Positions 36,441 to 51,400 of a stretch of DNA of 64,000 nucleotides are shown piece by piece; the stretch's first letter is position 1; each line of letters opens with the position of its first letter. This DNA is from Liolophura sinensis (lineage: Eukaryota; Mollusca; Polyplacophora; Chitonida; Chitonidae), in NCBI RefSeq assembly GCF_032854445.1, contig NC_088300.1, positions 55,216,984 through 55,280,983 on the forward strand. The letters are read 5' to 3'. A program made the position numbers and the translations under genes. The notes under the pieces are model-generated. The model ran no database searches, was not told the DNA's origin, and saw only the letters and a program-made list of their open reading frames with translations.

Positions 36441-39400
36441 TCAGGTGGTACCACTGTCACTGGACACGATTGACAGGCTGTCTGAGGGGTGGCGACGAGT
36501 CTGTAGTCGGGTAGAGCTGGTGTCAGGAGTCACAGGGGAATAACTCTCCCTCCTTACAAACTCAGGGATGGTGGCCAACTGGACGTCACTGTCAAACAAC
36601 ACACTGACCACGTCTCCACTGACGTTTACCAAGCACTGGGCCTGAAACATGCATGTACACAGCCAACAAGTTACACAGATGTAATGTTTATAACCAATAC
36701 AATTATCCTAGTATACATCCTTCAGCTTACATTAATTCATCATTTTTTTATGATTCTTACATTTTTCCGACGAGAGCCTGGATTGAGTAGATCAGTATAA
36801 ATATGTTCCAAGACACCACACAGGTGGATGGATGGATTGATGGATAATATATGCATTTATTTTCAATGTACCCTGATTATCACTGCCTACAAAAACATCA
36901 TTGAGTTAAGATGAAAATATTCTTTACGAAGCCCGAGTCCTTAATTTGCAGTACATGAGACCACTTAATTTCACGTAACAGTAATACTGACCTGGTTTTT
37001 ATGGGGATTATCCATGAGAACAAACACATTCATCCTGTAGGAGACCAGAGCATTTCCAGCCACAGAGGCCACATTAGCACGCACAATGCTGAGTACCTCT
37101 GCCACAAACGCCTGCAGAAACCCGTTGAGACCACCGAGCTACAAACAGAAGGCCAGTTTACAATACCTGTATAACATTTTAAAACATGTAACTGCATAAT
37201 ATATAAAGGGTCTGTATTGCATTGAAAAAAATATTTATTAACTTGATTGTTGTATTTTGCTGTATGCGCAAATATTTCACTTCTATGATGGCAGCCAGCA
37301 TTATGTTGGGAGGAAACCGGGCAGAATCTCTGGGGAACCCACAACCATCCACAGGTTGCTGTCAGAACTTGCAATGTGTGATATGAAGTATCACTGACAA
37401 GGAAACACACAGAATAGATGTGCAGAAGCAAATTAATTATGTACATAAATTAATATCACTTTCAGTACTATCCTACCCAACACTAATTTATCCTCAGGTG
37501 CATGTGATCACCTCACACCTTTGCCCAAAAAACTGAGACACAGCTCTTGTAATAGGCAGGTGCAAAGTATCTCCCACCTTCCTAATTAGGTAACGTGTTC
37601 TATGAATTATTCCATTTATCCTGTAATGATAAGTTTTGAAACTATGTACAAGGCTGGGGTAAAACCTGGTACTGTCTTAAATAGAAAATAGCTATTGGTA
37701 TATCAGTATATAGATATCTCTTACTAACAAATGTATGAGTATTGACTGAAACTACATGAAACTAGGCAGTCTGTACAAAACCAGCCCATCCTACCTCACG
37801 GACAGATGTGCTCTCTCGGATGAAGAAGAAGTTGTAATTGCCCAAGTAACGGTCAACTTTCCCCCCAGGTATATAGGACAAGGGAGTCAGGTCAATTTCT
37901 CTCTTGGGCTGAATGGGTGCCTGTAAATATGAAAATGAGCAAAATGTTATAAATGAGGCTTTATGTAGCTTCCTAACCACATCAAACAGCATTGTTTCAG
38001 TAGGGTTACTTCTCTTAAAACTGAGTTAAAGTATATTATTCACAAAACATAATTTAAACAACATTATTCATGACATACTTACAGTGTGATACTGAAACTT
38101 CGGAGGTGCAGATATTACACTTGGTTTTTGTACTGCAAAACAAGTTCAGAGAAAAGTTAGCCTATGTTCAACATCAAACCAATATTGAGACCATTTGTTA
38201 GCTAAATCTGATGATTCAAAAATGTTCTTTGCCCTACAGCCAATCTTTTAGTGACCAATGAGTTTGCAGATGGGATTCCTGACTTCTTCTGGTTCATATG
38301 CAACTTTTGGTCAAGGAGTTTGTCAGGTGCCTGTCAAACCAGTGTGGTTTACTCTTTGGTACATAGCTAAACTATCAATCAAATAAATACATAAATACAT
38401 AAATAAATGAAATCATCAAACCACCTTTTTATTTTAATAACTGAAGTATAGATCAGATCAAATTTTACCTTTTCCTTCTTTCTTTTTTTTGTCACTGAAT
38501 AATATATCTATAACTCTTTAGCTATGAAATCTAGCCTCACAGATGAGGATGTCATGTACTTGTAGCCTAAATTCCTATCCTCACTCACAGAACATACACA
38601 CGTATACTGTACCTGATGGATCAGACACTTCCTCCATTTGAAACATCATGTCATCTACCTCAGTGCCTACAGCAGCACCACTGTTACCTGGGGGAAGAAA
38701 CACAGGCCAATACAGAGGACTGGTCATATCCAATACTGTGGTGCACAGGTACAATATTCTGTCTAAATCATTAAACACAAGAAGCATCAGCCATATGTGT
38801 GCATGTGTCTAATAAAGGCTATTCTGATATAAACATCTGTAAGAGCCCAGCATTCCTGTACATTAGTCTGGTCAAACATCAAGTCTATTAAATGTAACCT
38901 AGATCTACAGGCCAATATGATATTAGCTGATTGTTTATCTCCAACACTAATAAATAATAGTTATCATAAATTTTCTTGAAAGTTTTCAGTTGGATTATTG
39001 ATTTCTCCAAACCCTGGCAGATTGTATAACTGGTACTTTGTGGACATAAGTATCAGTTGCTAAACTCAGAAATCAGAAATCTGTCAGACTGTCTATACAA
39101 AATGATTATGACAAAAGAGAGGTTTACCCATAGATTTAAGGAGCAGTTTATTAGTGGCTGAGGCATCCTGGAGATTCGGGTGATATGGATGTAACTGAGG
39201 CTCTCCTAAACCCACACACATGCCAGTCACCAGGATCTGAAGATAACACAACCAGTTAAGACAAACAACCAGGCTGTGACAGATAATCACAGGTTCACTT
39301 CCATCCTGTTTATTACAGTAAGCAGAAAGTATTTCTTAATTTCAGTGAAGGAGTCCCTAAAACTGTTTCACTCACCACAGTGAGTCAATGAATGTTAAAA

Positions 39401-42400
39401 GAGGCACCGTACTTTGAACAGAAATTTTTGGAACTTTCTTAGACACTCTGTACATACATGTTCGCTTCCGATCTCATATTCCTTTCAGTACAAGTCCTCA
39501 AATATAAGTGTTTTCTCATATTTGGACAGCCCCAGTCGAACCATACTTAATACCGTGTTGTCTCACTGAGGTAACATGCATGAACGCCAGCACTGTACCA
39601 ACCAGTCTCTGAGTAGAGAGTGCCAGACAAGGAAACCACATTGCATAACTACATTCATAGTTACATGTAAAAATATGTTCAGCTTTTTTGTTCACTATGT
39701 AATGACTATTTATTTATTTACTTGATTGCTGTTTTATGCCATGCTCAAGAATATTTCACTTATATTGATGGTGGTCAGCATTATGGTGAGAGGAAAGCGG
39801 GCAGAGCCCGGGGGAATCCCACAGCCATCCACAGCTTGCTGATAAACCTTCTCACGAGGAGAGGAAGCCAGCATCAGCTTGACTTTATCTCACAGCGATC
39901 TCATTGTGCTGCATTGGTGTACTGACGATTGTTTTCCTGCCTGCAGTTTCCAAGGCCAAATGTATATATGTAAACTAGGAAAAAACACTCCACTGACACT
40001 CATATACAAGTTTGTATACAATCTTTGCAATGTAAACTTAAAAATAAAAGTACCTGAATAGTCTCTTCATCTGGAATCTTCACATCAAAGTCTAACTCTG
40101 ACAGACAGCAAGGGATTGTCTTCCTCAGTTTATAACAAATTCTCTAATAACAAACAAAAAACATAAATAAAACATTCCAGACATCTTAGCCATGAGAGAA
40201 TAATCAAATTCGGGTGGTCAATGTTTTACGGTATCTACAGATACAAGAGTATCACTTGTTACTTGTACGTTTCAAATAAGGAATATCCATAAACTGCATA
40301 TGTGGCCATATATATGCCTGAAATATACTAAGTTTTAATCTTTTCAGCTAGTAAAAACAAATGAGAAATGTTTACACACACCATTCCAGTGCCGTGGAAA
40401 GAGGTTTTTTGTGTCCAAACCACATATCATACTACAGCACACTTTATACAGTACACAGTTCTTACTCGCATTAGACGCTCAAAAAGCTGTGAGAATTCCA
40501 GGCTATGCTTTGAAGCAAACTGCCCTCTCCATAGCTGGGTGAACATCTGAAAATGATGACAAATAGCAAAGAAGTATCTATTTAAAAAAAACACATCATC
40601 TCCAAGATCTGTGAGAACAATGGTGAGGAGTAGGTGCAGATATTGATCTGCCAAACTTAGAACACAGCCAAATTAAAAGTAGAGCGGATTATCAGAATAA
40701 TCTCATGTGGCTTGTCCTGGGCTTTTCAAACTGAATAATTAAAGCTCACATTCAGTCAAACCCAGCCTTATTTTCATTAACACAAAAGGAAAAGCATCTG
40801 GCAGAACTCCGCAAGCAAAGTATAGAATTCTTGACCTCTTACTCACTCTGTTTACACAACGTTCTGTTGTGCAGTCGGGTACAAGCAAGCATTTAACTTA
40901 AACCTGCCCCTAAAATGAATTTTCTAAAAATATACATTTAATGTAAAGTGGTGTGAATATACATTTTTTTCTCAAAAGACCACATATTTAAACACATACT
41001 AAAGCTTAAAATATACATGTCAAACCCACCCATGCCATACAAATTTAGGCACAACCATATAAGTCACGCCTACTCTTGACCCAAAAGTCACCGCTCTTCC
41101 AATTGCTTGGCAATTTGAGAGGGAATTAGGTTAATAAAATTCTTAAAAGCTGAAATATTTAAGAAATGTGGACATCTTTCCTTGTATTATCTCCTACACT
41201 GTACATGTATGTCTTCATCACAAACTGTCTGGCTAGCAGGAACTGCCATGTTAAATGTCAACTTGTAACTGTTTACATAACATCTACTTTAATCAAGAGC
41301 AAACTAATCCCCCATTTAAAAATGGCATCATCCATTTGAGAACTGATGTACAAACAAAAAAGTTGACAAATAAACTAAAATTTCATTACTTTTTGTTCAG
41401 CATTTTTTCTAGTTAGAAAAGCATACGATGTAATAGATTATGTCCAGTCATACAAGTAGAGTGGGGAGAAACACTGACCTGCAGGTTGGAGATAAAATTT
41501 GGCACTCCAGGTAAAACTGTAGTGTTGCACAGTTCAAACCCTTCAGGTGGGGCTACATCGTTTAGCATAGCACAGACTGCCTCATCTTGGATATCATCTA
41601 CCTGTCACGGAAGACAAATCAACATTACATAACTATTAAACTACATTCATCTCCGGCCAGTTTGTACTCTTGGTGCTAGATGTTGCTTCCAATACTAGCC
41701 TGGGCCAAATACCATCTATAAGATTGCTGAATGCTGAAAATTGTCTTTATCCGCCAGTGCTGGGATATTTACAAATACTACATCAAATTCCTCCATACAA
41801 CATTATCTTCACACTAACGGTGAAGGGAAAATCTGAACATTATATAGAGGTATTCCACAATATATGTATCTACATTTCAGCATCATGCTGTCATATCTAT
41901 CAAACATGATTTATGATTATATAGCTTTAAATGCGTTCCAATAAAATCAGCCATATTGTACTACGTGGTGGTCCTGTACTTGCAGCGATACTGGATCCTG
42001 GTCACATTATTTTCATATTGTACGGTAGCAATTAAGGGAGGTAACTTTATATGCTGAAGCATTTGGGGGCACTACAGTGTGTATTTTTTTGCTCGCCGTG
42101 TATCTGCAAACAATAATGAGGTTGAAATGTTGACTGAGAAAGAAATTTCATTATTTGTTGATTTCCAAATTGCACAAAATACTACTGCAAAGATCAAACA
42201 CAACTTTGGGATATTCAAATGCCAAGTCCAGACCAAATCTGACCAGAACAGGGAGATAAAAACAACTTTCTCCACTCCAGGCCAGCTAAATCTGTACGTC
42301 TATCTTCGGCTGTTATTTGTACAGGAGATGAAAGTCTTTGGATAGGTGGAGCTATATAATATATAGGTCATCTATGTTGTGTTGAAAATCCACGCTGGAC

Positions 42401-45400
42401 TTGTCGCCGCAGCGTCTTGTCCAATACAGATTTTCAACACAACAAAGACTTTCACAATACCACTCTATAATGTACAAGTGGCTCAGTTGGTTAGCGTGCT
42501 AGCAGCGTAATGACCCAGGAGTCTCTCACCAATGCGGTCGCTACGAGTTCAGGTCCAGCTCATGCTGGCTTCCTCTCCGGCCGTACGTGGGAAGGTCTTA
42601 CAGCAACCTGCGGATGGTCGTGGGTTTCCCCCCGGGATCTCCCCAGTTCCACCCACAATAATGCTGGCCGTCGTTGTATAAGTGAAATATTCTGGAGTAC
42701 GGCGTAAAGCACCAGTCAAATAAACAAATAAAATGTAATGCACAAAACACTTCCGAATAACTTAATAATACAGTATGACATGAGATACATGGTGGTTTCC
42801 CAGGATGAATCCTTGCTGCCAAAAATCCCATGTCTGTGTACCATACCATGGAGTCACAGTGATCCTCACCTCTAAAACAAAAGCATCTTTACTGCCGAAT
42901 GACAGCTCCAGATCTGACTGTTCCTCATCACTGTCATCAGTCAGGGTGCTGCTTGGGCTCCTCTGACAAAAATAGTCCTTACAACACAAAAAAAAACACA
43001 AAATACATATAAAGAATTCTGCAGATTCATAACTTCGTTACAACTGATAAGCAGTTTCTATTTATATATTTAATTGACCTTTTAAGCCATATTCATTTAA
43101 GCATTATGGTGGGAGGAAACTGGACAGAGCCCAAGGGAAATGAACTTATACATGTACACACGTACAACTGTAGAGATAAATAACTTTCATAGGAGTTCAT
43201 ATGAGAAAGGAGAATTCTTCTTTGTTGACTGATTAAGTGTTATAATTACATCATTCCAAACAATCTTTTAGTGGTGCATGTGTGATGGCAGACATAGCCA
43301 GTGGAAACCCAAAACAGATATTAGGCACCATAAGTATAAAGTACAGTGTACGTGCAAATTAACTTTTTGAACCAATTCGGTTTTACTGTTCTGGGACATT
43401 ATGGAATTTAGATCAGACTTCATAATGCCATGTACTGTGGGACTTTTATCTGTATGAGTGGTTTGCTAATTTATATCACAATATTATACAGATCAACATG
43501 CAAAACCTATAATCTGAAAAAGGACAAGTTTTTTCCTTAACTTTGCAGTTTTACTCAAATAAAAAACTGCTTTCATCAGAAAATTTGACATTACCACAGC
43601 ATATTAAGGCAACAGTGAACAACTATCAATATTTATCTGTGCTCAGGAATTGAGAGGGAGTGGGTGGGGGGGGGGGGGTGGAGACATAAAAATCTGTAAA
43701 ACATCTGTTGCAAAGACTCTCACTGCAAACAGTGTATTAAAATCATAACAGTTGACAAAATTAGAAGGACTACACATACAGCTGTGCTACCTGTGAACAT
43801 TATTGATAGATCACCAAGAAAACATGTTAAGACAGGCTGTACCATGATTCAACTGACTGATCATGGTGTACCATAGTTGTGATCAGCATTATCTATAGGG
43901 TCATGCCTGAGATCCCTTAGCTGACATCTTGAGCTGTCATGCACCACTAAACTGACAAAAAAACATCACCCTGACCAAAGTGGCAATATGTGGATATATA
44001 CACACATTTTCCTTGACAATCTCAATGACTTTTCTTCTAGATTTTAAAACAGCCTTTGAAAATGGTTTCTAATAAGCACTGACCACTTTAATTAAATAAA
44101 CATAAAGTAATTCCTCAAAAGCTGATCTCAGTTTACAACCAAGTAGTGCTGTCACTGGGGTCTGACTTTTCTGTACTTGTTTAAACACTCGCAGTAAAGT
44201 GTTTACTCTGCCAGGAGTGGTGACAAACAAAATCGCCTACCAGCACTGACTGAATGTGACTGGCTTGAAAGACATGTCTCTTCACTGAAGGCTGAGGCAA
44301 TCACACATGAGCACACACTGTCTATCCAAGGAGAATCTACAGGTAAATACTTCATGTGAGTACTTATATAGAACTCCAGCATTCTATTACATATTAAACA
44401 CCGATCATCACTGATTAGAACATTTTCGCTTCAGTTTTATTTCTGTTAGGTTTAAGTACATTTTTATTTTGGTAGATTTATACTTTCATTTATATCTTTA
44501 GTTTTGAATTCCATGAAAAAAAAAAGACGACTTACATGTACTTGTATCCCCACAAGTAGAGTCTGTCTACCAGATGCTCCAAGTCACTAAATTCTTATGT
44601 AAATAGTAGTATTAGCATACTTGTGTTATCAAATGAAAATTGTGACTACAATCTTATTATTTGCAGTCTCACACATCACATCATGACAGACTTAAGAGCA
44701 GCAGCTTGTAGAGGTGACATACTGGAGCTCCAGATTCTATTGGACGATGGTCAAGATTTTCACTCCAGTGACAGGGTCAGTAAACTGTCAATACCATGTT
44801 ATGGAGAGACAGTACACATGTAGCGTGGTGTCATGATGTTAAAATTTTAATGCTCATTACAGTTTAGTGTTTGATTCTTTAACTTTTAATCCCTTTATGC
44901 TGACATCCACAAAAGAGTAAACGCAAACAATACGAGAAATTTTACAGACATACCGTTACACATTCAAGACTTGTAATTGTTCAAGACCATTCCACTGATG
45001 GTAGGCACAAGTTTTGTCACTACTAAACAATCCCTGAGAATTTACATCAGCAGTTCTTCCCTTTCTGTTCTCTTGACACTGTTCAATGACACCAGATTGC
45101 CTACATGAAGCTCATTAAGTGTTCAACTGATTCTGAGATCGGATGAAAACTTATGTTTAAATCCATGATTTCTTCTTAAATCCATTATTTTGCTGCAAAT
45201 GAACAGTGATCAACTTTGCATTTTTGTAGCCTGGAAACTGCCAGTTGTTACAGGAATATAGCTTAGTTGATTAAAATGTTTTATCAACACTTATGTATCA
45301 TTATTCACAGAATGGAGACACAGCTCTACATTTGGCTGCATTTGAGGGTCATCTGCCTATTGTCCAGGAACTTATTCAGATAGGGTCAGAAGTGAATGCC

Positions 45401-48400
45401 AAAAACAGGGTATAGTAAAGTTCATTTGTATGTAAACACTTGTGGCACAGCCTTGCTTGAAATAATTTAGAAAAAAAATTGGCTTAAATTAGGATCTTTA
45501 ATACTGTGATATTCTTTTTTATCATCTTTACCATTCTACACACATATCATGTCGTAAATATTACAGGCAAAAGCCAACAAAATATGGAAATTCATTCATC
45601 TTTTTTTATAATATAAAATCATTGTTGGACAGCCATACGTGCAGTTAAATACTGTTAATAATTTATAGCAATTTGACTTTTATACTGGTGGAAAGTATTG
45701 AGCAACAGGTGGAGTTGCAGATAGTATACATGCCTGAAGCAGTCAAAGATGTACCAGTACAATGTATATAACTGGTTACATGTACACTGTTTTTCTTGTT
45801 TTTGTCAGAATGGCCAGACAGCTTTACATCTGTCTGCCATCAGAGGTCACACAGATATTGTGATGGAGCTATTACATTCAGGTGGAGAAAGGTCAGCTCA
45901 GACAAAGGTAAGGCATGTTAGTAAAATTACAATCAAGCTTATTAAAGTCCAGGATTTGTGTCACTCACTGATTATTATATACTGAATGCTGTCTAATTTG
46001 GCACTAAAGAATGTAGTCTGAAGAGATCTGCTTTCAGGTAGTACATAATGTGTGCACCTCTGAACACTGAAATAACACAGCTCTCAGAAAAAGCCTTTGA
46101 AAATCAAATTAAGTAATGCACCATGATCAACCATGCCATAACTGAGAAGAGATGTACTGTAATTTATGACCGGTCAGCTGAAACACAACCTCAGCAATGT
46201 ACATGTAGTCAAAGCAGCTTGTGAACTAATATTGTTTTCTCATAAGCATAAGCTAACAATTACTCTGATATCATTGTATCTAACCTGATCCATATGGTCC
46301 TTACATGCTGATACCATTGTATCCAGCATGATCCCTATGGTCCTTACATGCTGATATCATTGTATCCCGCCTGATCCCTATGGTCCTTACATGCTGATAT
46401 CATTGTATCTAGCCTGATCTCTATGGTCCTTACATGCTGATGTCATTGTATCCAGCCTGATCCCTATGGTCCCTATATGTATTTTATTCTAGCTCGTGTG
46501 TAGTGCTAGCTGGTATGTACCTGGTAATATTAAGTCACCCAGCTGGCAGAACTTAACATTTGGAATAAAGTGTATATTTTACAAGGCTGTACATCACACA
46601 AACTTTAAAACATGAGATGGCAACAGATTTAGTACACTCAATAAGTTTGAATTTATTCTCACTGGTGGTTGGGCAATATATGCATATTTACTCTAACTCG
46701 CTTTAGTACAGTGGGATGAGTGCCCTTCACCTGGCCTCGCATAATGGTCACCTGGATGTAGTGAAGCTGTTACTCGAGACGGGAGGGGACGATACTCTGG
46801 ACGATGTGAGTACATGCACTAGTATACCAGACCTATGTGAGGCAGTCAGTCAACACATAGGATAAATCCAGCAATAAAAACTTTAAAACTAGAGTGCTTC
46901 TTTCAAGAATCTGTCATGTTATGCCTCAAAAACATATTTATAATGACTGCCCAAATCAATGAGGGTGCCAAACTCATTCCACTGTTGTCTTTCTAGATAG
47001 GAAAGCCTGCAAGATTCTATAGTACATCTGAAGACATTCGTGAAGCTTTCAGCAAACACGAGCACACTGAAAAGATGATGAATAAAGAAATTCCGCAGCC
47101 AACATTTGGTGATGACAAGATGGAAAGCACAAGAACTACAGCTGACAGGGGGTCGACACTGACTACTGACATGACACTGCTTACAACAGCTAAAATTCAC
47201 AGTAACAGTCTCATGGTATCTAAAACATTTCTAGATTTCCCTGAAGGCAAACGACGGAGAAGTCGATCTCACTCACTGGAGAAAATAAAATACCTCCACG
47301 AGAAAGAAAAGAGTGCTGAAGAAATTCCACCCTTTGAGAGACCAACCAGTAAAATCAAAAGAAGAAGGAGTCGATCTCACTCAGTCCACAAAGTGAAGCC
47401 CTCAGAAACTGAAAGTGAAACTAAGCTATTGTCCCGTCCTCAACCAATCCAAATAGAGGAGAGTGAAGAGATCCAGGAGCTGGAGGTGACCAAGGGAAGA
47501 CCACTGAGGAAAGAGCCTAAGACTGCTACTGAGTTACCTCCCCTCACTAACCCAACTGTTATACCCAGGAAAAAGCAAACGACAAAAGGCAAACCCAAGA
47601 ACAGTCATGTCCTTATAGACAAAAAGTTTCAATTCTCTGAGAAGCATAAACAACGAATGAAAGAGAGCGTGTTTGACAGATTGGCTAAAAAGTAAATAAT
47701 ATCAACAGTCCAACAAACAACCAATGTAGTTGAATTACAGCAAGATCTTATTTTTATTTTCAATGTAACGACAAAATCATGTGAATGAGAACAAAAACTC
47801 ACAGTGTTCTGAATCTCAAATCGCTCTTTATTTTTCTGTATGGTGTGAACAAGTCTCTTCTGCAGCTCTGCCACATCTGAAATGTCCTCTTCATTTGTTC
47901 CCTGTTCACAGAGGCAAATTAAATAATACAAAAATCATTTGGTTCTGTTTAATGAAAGTCTTCAACGAATGCAAGACTGTCTTGTCGAAGACTCGTCAGC
48001 ATATTCATGTTGATTTACGGGAACATATCTGATGTCTACAGGCCTATTTCATTTGCCACAATCATCACACAATAATACCATCTTTCACCCATCTTGCCCT
48101 TTCAAGCTAGTTTTGACAAGTCAAATTTTAATACAATCATTTACACATAAATCAATTTATTTATGAACACTAAATACAATACCGGTACTTCATAATTCCA
48201 TAGAATGGCAAATTACCTTGGCCTGGCTTGTGACTTTTGGAATGTGTGGTGATGGCAGAGGAGCAATGAATACAGCCGTGGCACTCTGAAATACACAGTC
48301 AGCATGAATTATTGTAGTTATAAGTTATGAACACAACAATTTCATTATTTAAGATTTGATTGTAATAATTTTTAGATTTATTGGGGTATAAAAAAACTGC

Positions 48401-51400
48401 TGTGCAAACTGTATGAATTCCCGCAGCAGTTTATACAAAAGTTTACACAGCCTTTTTTTCGTTTAAACCCCAATAACCCTACAAAATATTAGAGTCAATT
48501 CTTATAATTTTACTTTCATTCCAAACTGTGATAAACGTTAGCCATTTGTGTTGAAGAAGAAAAGCTGCAGATTTTATGAATGAGATTCTTTGGGCCATTG
48601 AAAATGGTGATCAAAGTTCTATCGTTACTAAATGTCAAGTGCCCAGCAAGCAAAATGATGGGGCAAAGTTTACATGTCATTTCAAAAAAGAATCGCAAGT
48701 AACTTAACATTTAGGCACTATATGGTGAAATCTGAAAGAACAATTAGCCCAGAATGAGTTGAATTTATTTTGTGAGAAGAATTTTCCTGATGACTGTATT
48801 GGATACGTATAGTTGTAATACATGGAAGATATCTCACTATCTCAATCTTACTGGTTATCCAAACCAACTGTGTGTATTTTAGACATCAGCTGGAAATTGA
48901 TTTTTGATCAAATTGGTTTATTTTGGTGACGTCACTCACTCTCGGCTGCGCACAGCATGCACTTCACTGCACTTCCCTGTCCAAGCCAACTTGTGATCAA
49001 GCTCATGCTGAGGTAGGCACAATTGCTTTAACAGTCTTAATTCCTCCCAGACTAAGCACAGATTTTGTTCTGATTCTTCTTTGTGTGAATGTGATTATAA
49101 TACACATGAAAGCTGATATATTTAATACATAATTAAATTATACATATACTGTGAAACGCATGTCAGTGTACTTGTCTGTTATGAAGAAATGTTTTCAGCT
49201 TCGAATCAGACTGCAGTCAATTCATAATTTTCGGTATAAATGCAAACCAAAAGAACAGATTATACGCTTTGTTCTTCTAAACAATTCCACACTATCCTAC
49301 AGCAGGTCACAGTACAACCACATTTTTATTGATCTGATAAGCATTTCACTTACTGCTAAAGCTACCAGTCGAGCCTCCCCTATTGTAACCTGAACTCTCA
49401 GCCCAAACAATCCATTCATCCCTCGAAGCTGTTGAAGAAAACAAAAAAAAAAAACTGGACAGAGCAACACACCGAAATTTTTTAGGATTTCAAAATGTTC
49501 AACTTTGAATAATCTGAAGATTTAATAATCCCAAGGATTCAATGGAAACATAATGTTCTATTGTGTTAATGTAAAAATCAATGGAGACTTCCTTCATTTA
49601 GAGGAAACAGGATATTAGAGGACAGAATTGACCTACCTTAAGCTTGCTCATCAGCTGATTATGCACTTCGTATTCCATGAAGGGTAAAATCTGCAAAATC
49701 AGAACTGACTTTAATCTTGGTCAACATCCTGTATTTCACCTTACCTTGGGTGTGTAAAAATGCACTTTCAGAAGAGAATCAAGGACACAAAATGATTCTT
49801 TAGATGCCAATACTTTAGTTTTTCTGAGAAGAAATTACTCAAACTTCACAAAAAAACTGTTAAGAGGAACTATAAATGTGGATAAATCAATTAGAATTCA
49901 GCAGAACTTGTCTCTTGGAAAATGCTTGGAAATGTATTTTTCAGAAGCGTGTGAGTTTTTTATATTTTTATTTTTTTTTTTTTAAATATACAGTAATAAG
50001 ATGATGAAGACTTGTCAGAATTAGTTCAAGTCATTAGGAATGAACTGAAGAGGCAAATGTACACCAATATCTTCATACATTCATTCAATGTTCTGTTTTC
50101 AATTTAACACAGTAAGCACCTACATCACTGATTTCTCGCGCATTTGCCTCTCCCTTTGCGTCTTTCTTGTCACGACATATCCTGTTGAGAAAATTAAACT
50201 CTGTTATTCATAGTTAATTTAACACCGAGGAAATAATTAGCACATTAAAAGCACATCATAATTAGATTAACATTTGCACTAAAATATCAACAGGAGTTGA
50301 CAGTTTTGTATCTTCTTCACACAAGATGTTGAGAGACTATGGAAATATGTTCTGAACACAAAATATCCCTTGTCCCAGGGCTCTTGCGATAGGAATGAGA
50401 ATAATTTCTGCAGACAGTCCAAGAATGCTTGTTCAGTGGGGTCCTATCTACCATGAGAGTATAACAAAGCATGCCAAGGTCCTCCAGAATAGAGCAGCCA
50501 GAGGTATTCAGTGTTTCCAGGCTGGAACACCACCAACAATGCGTGTCTCGCAGCCACTAAAAGATTTATTTGATTAGTGTTTTCCATTATACTCAAGGAT
50601 ATTTAAGTTACATGATGGCATCAGTGTGGGATGGCATCGAGCAGAGGCCAGGGGAAACCCACGAACGTTCGCCGGTTGATGTCAGGCTCTCCAATGTACA
50701 ATACGAGAGGAAGCCAGCATATGACCTGAACTTGATCTCTCACCGATCACATTAGCAAGAGGCTCCTGGCTCACTGTGCTGTTCTAGCATGTTAACTACC
50801 TGGGCATGGAGGTCATGTCACTAATAGAGACTAAAGGATCATCTTAACCACAAGACCCACCCCACTATCTTGTGTTATGTTTTAGTTCTGGAGATATAAA
50901 GCCAACTGAGGTATGGACAGGAGAGCAAATGGAAAGACTGCATATATTAGATGATAATATCTATCAATTTTTCTCAAGTCTAGAGTGAGAACCATACAGC
51001 ATAAAGAATTGAAATTTGTCTCATCATATGTATAATTTGTTTTGATGTCTATCTGTATGAAATGTTTTTCCAAAAAAAATGTAGTTCTATAATTCTATAA
51101 TCATTCAGATGATCTTACCTTGCTTGTATTAAACATCCTTTGCCCATCACCTGTAGCTCTGGGGGAGGGTTGATTGTGTTAAACAACACATCTGGTACTT
51201 TCTTCTTCCTTAAAATGGTCATTTTTAATTATAAATTATATAAGGAAACAACAGAAACTGTAACAAACAGGACAATGCTAAATTTTATTTCTGACAGTCA
51301 CAAAACTCAAAAAATGATAAGCAAACCTTTTTAATTAAAAATTCACGCCATAAGCTCATAGCAACTTAACTATCATGATAGCATTTCTAACATGTGTACA

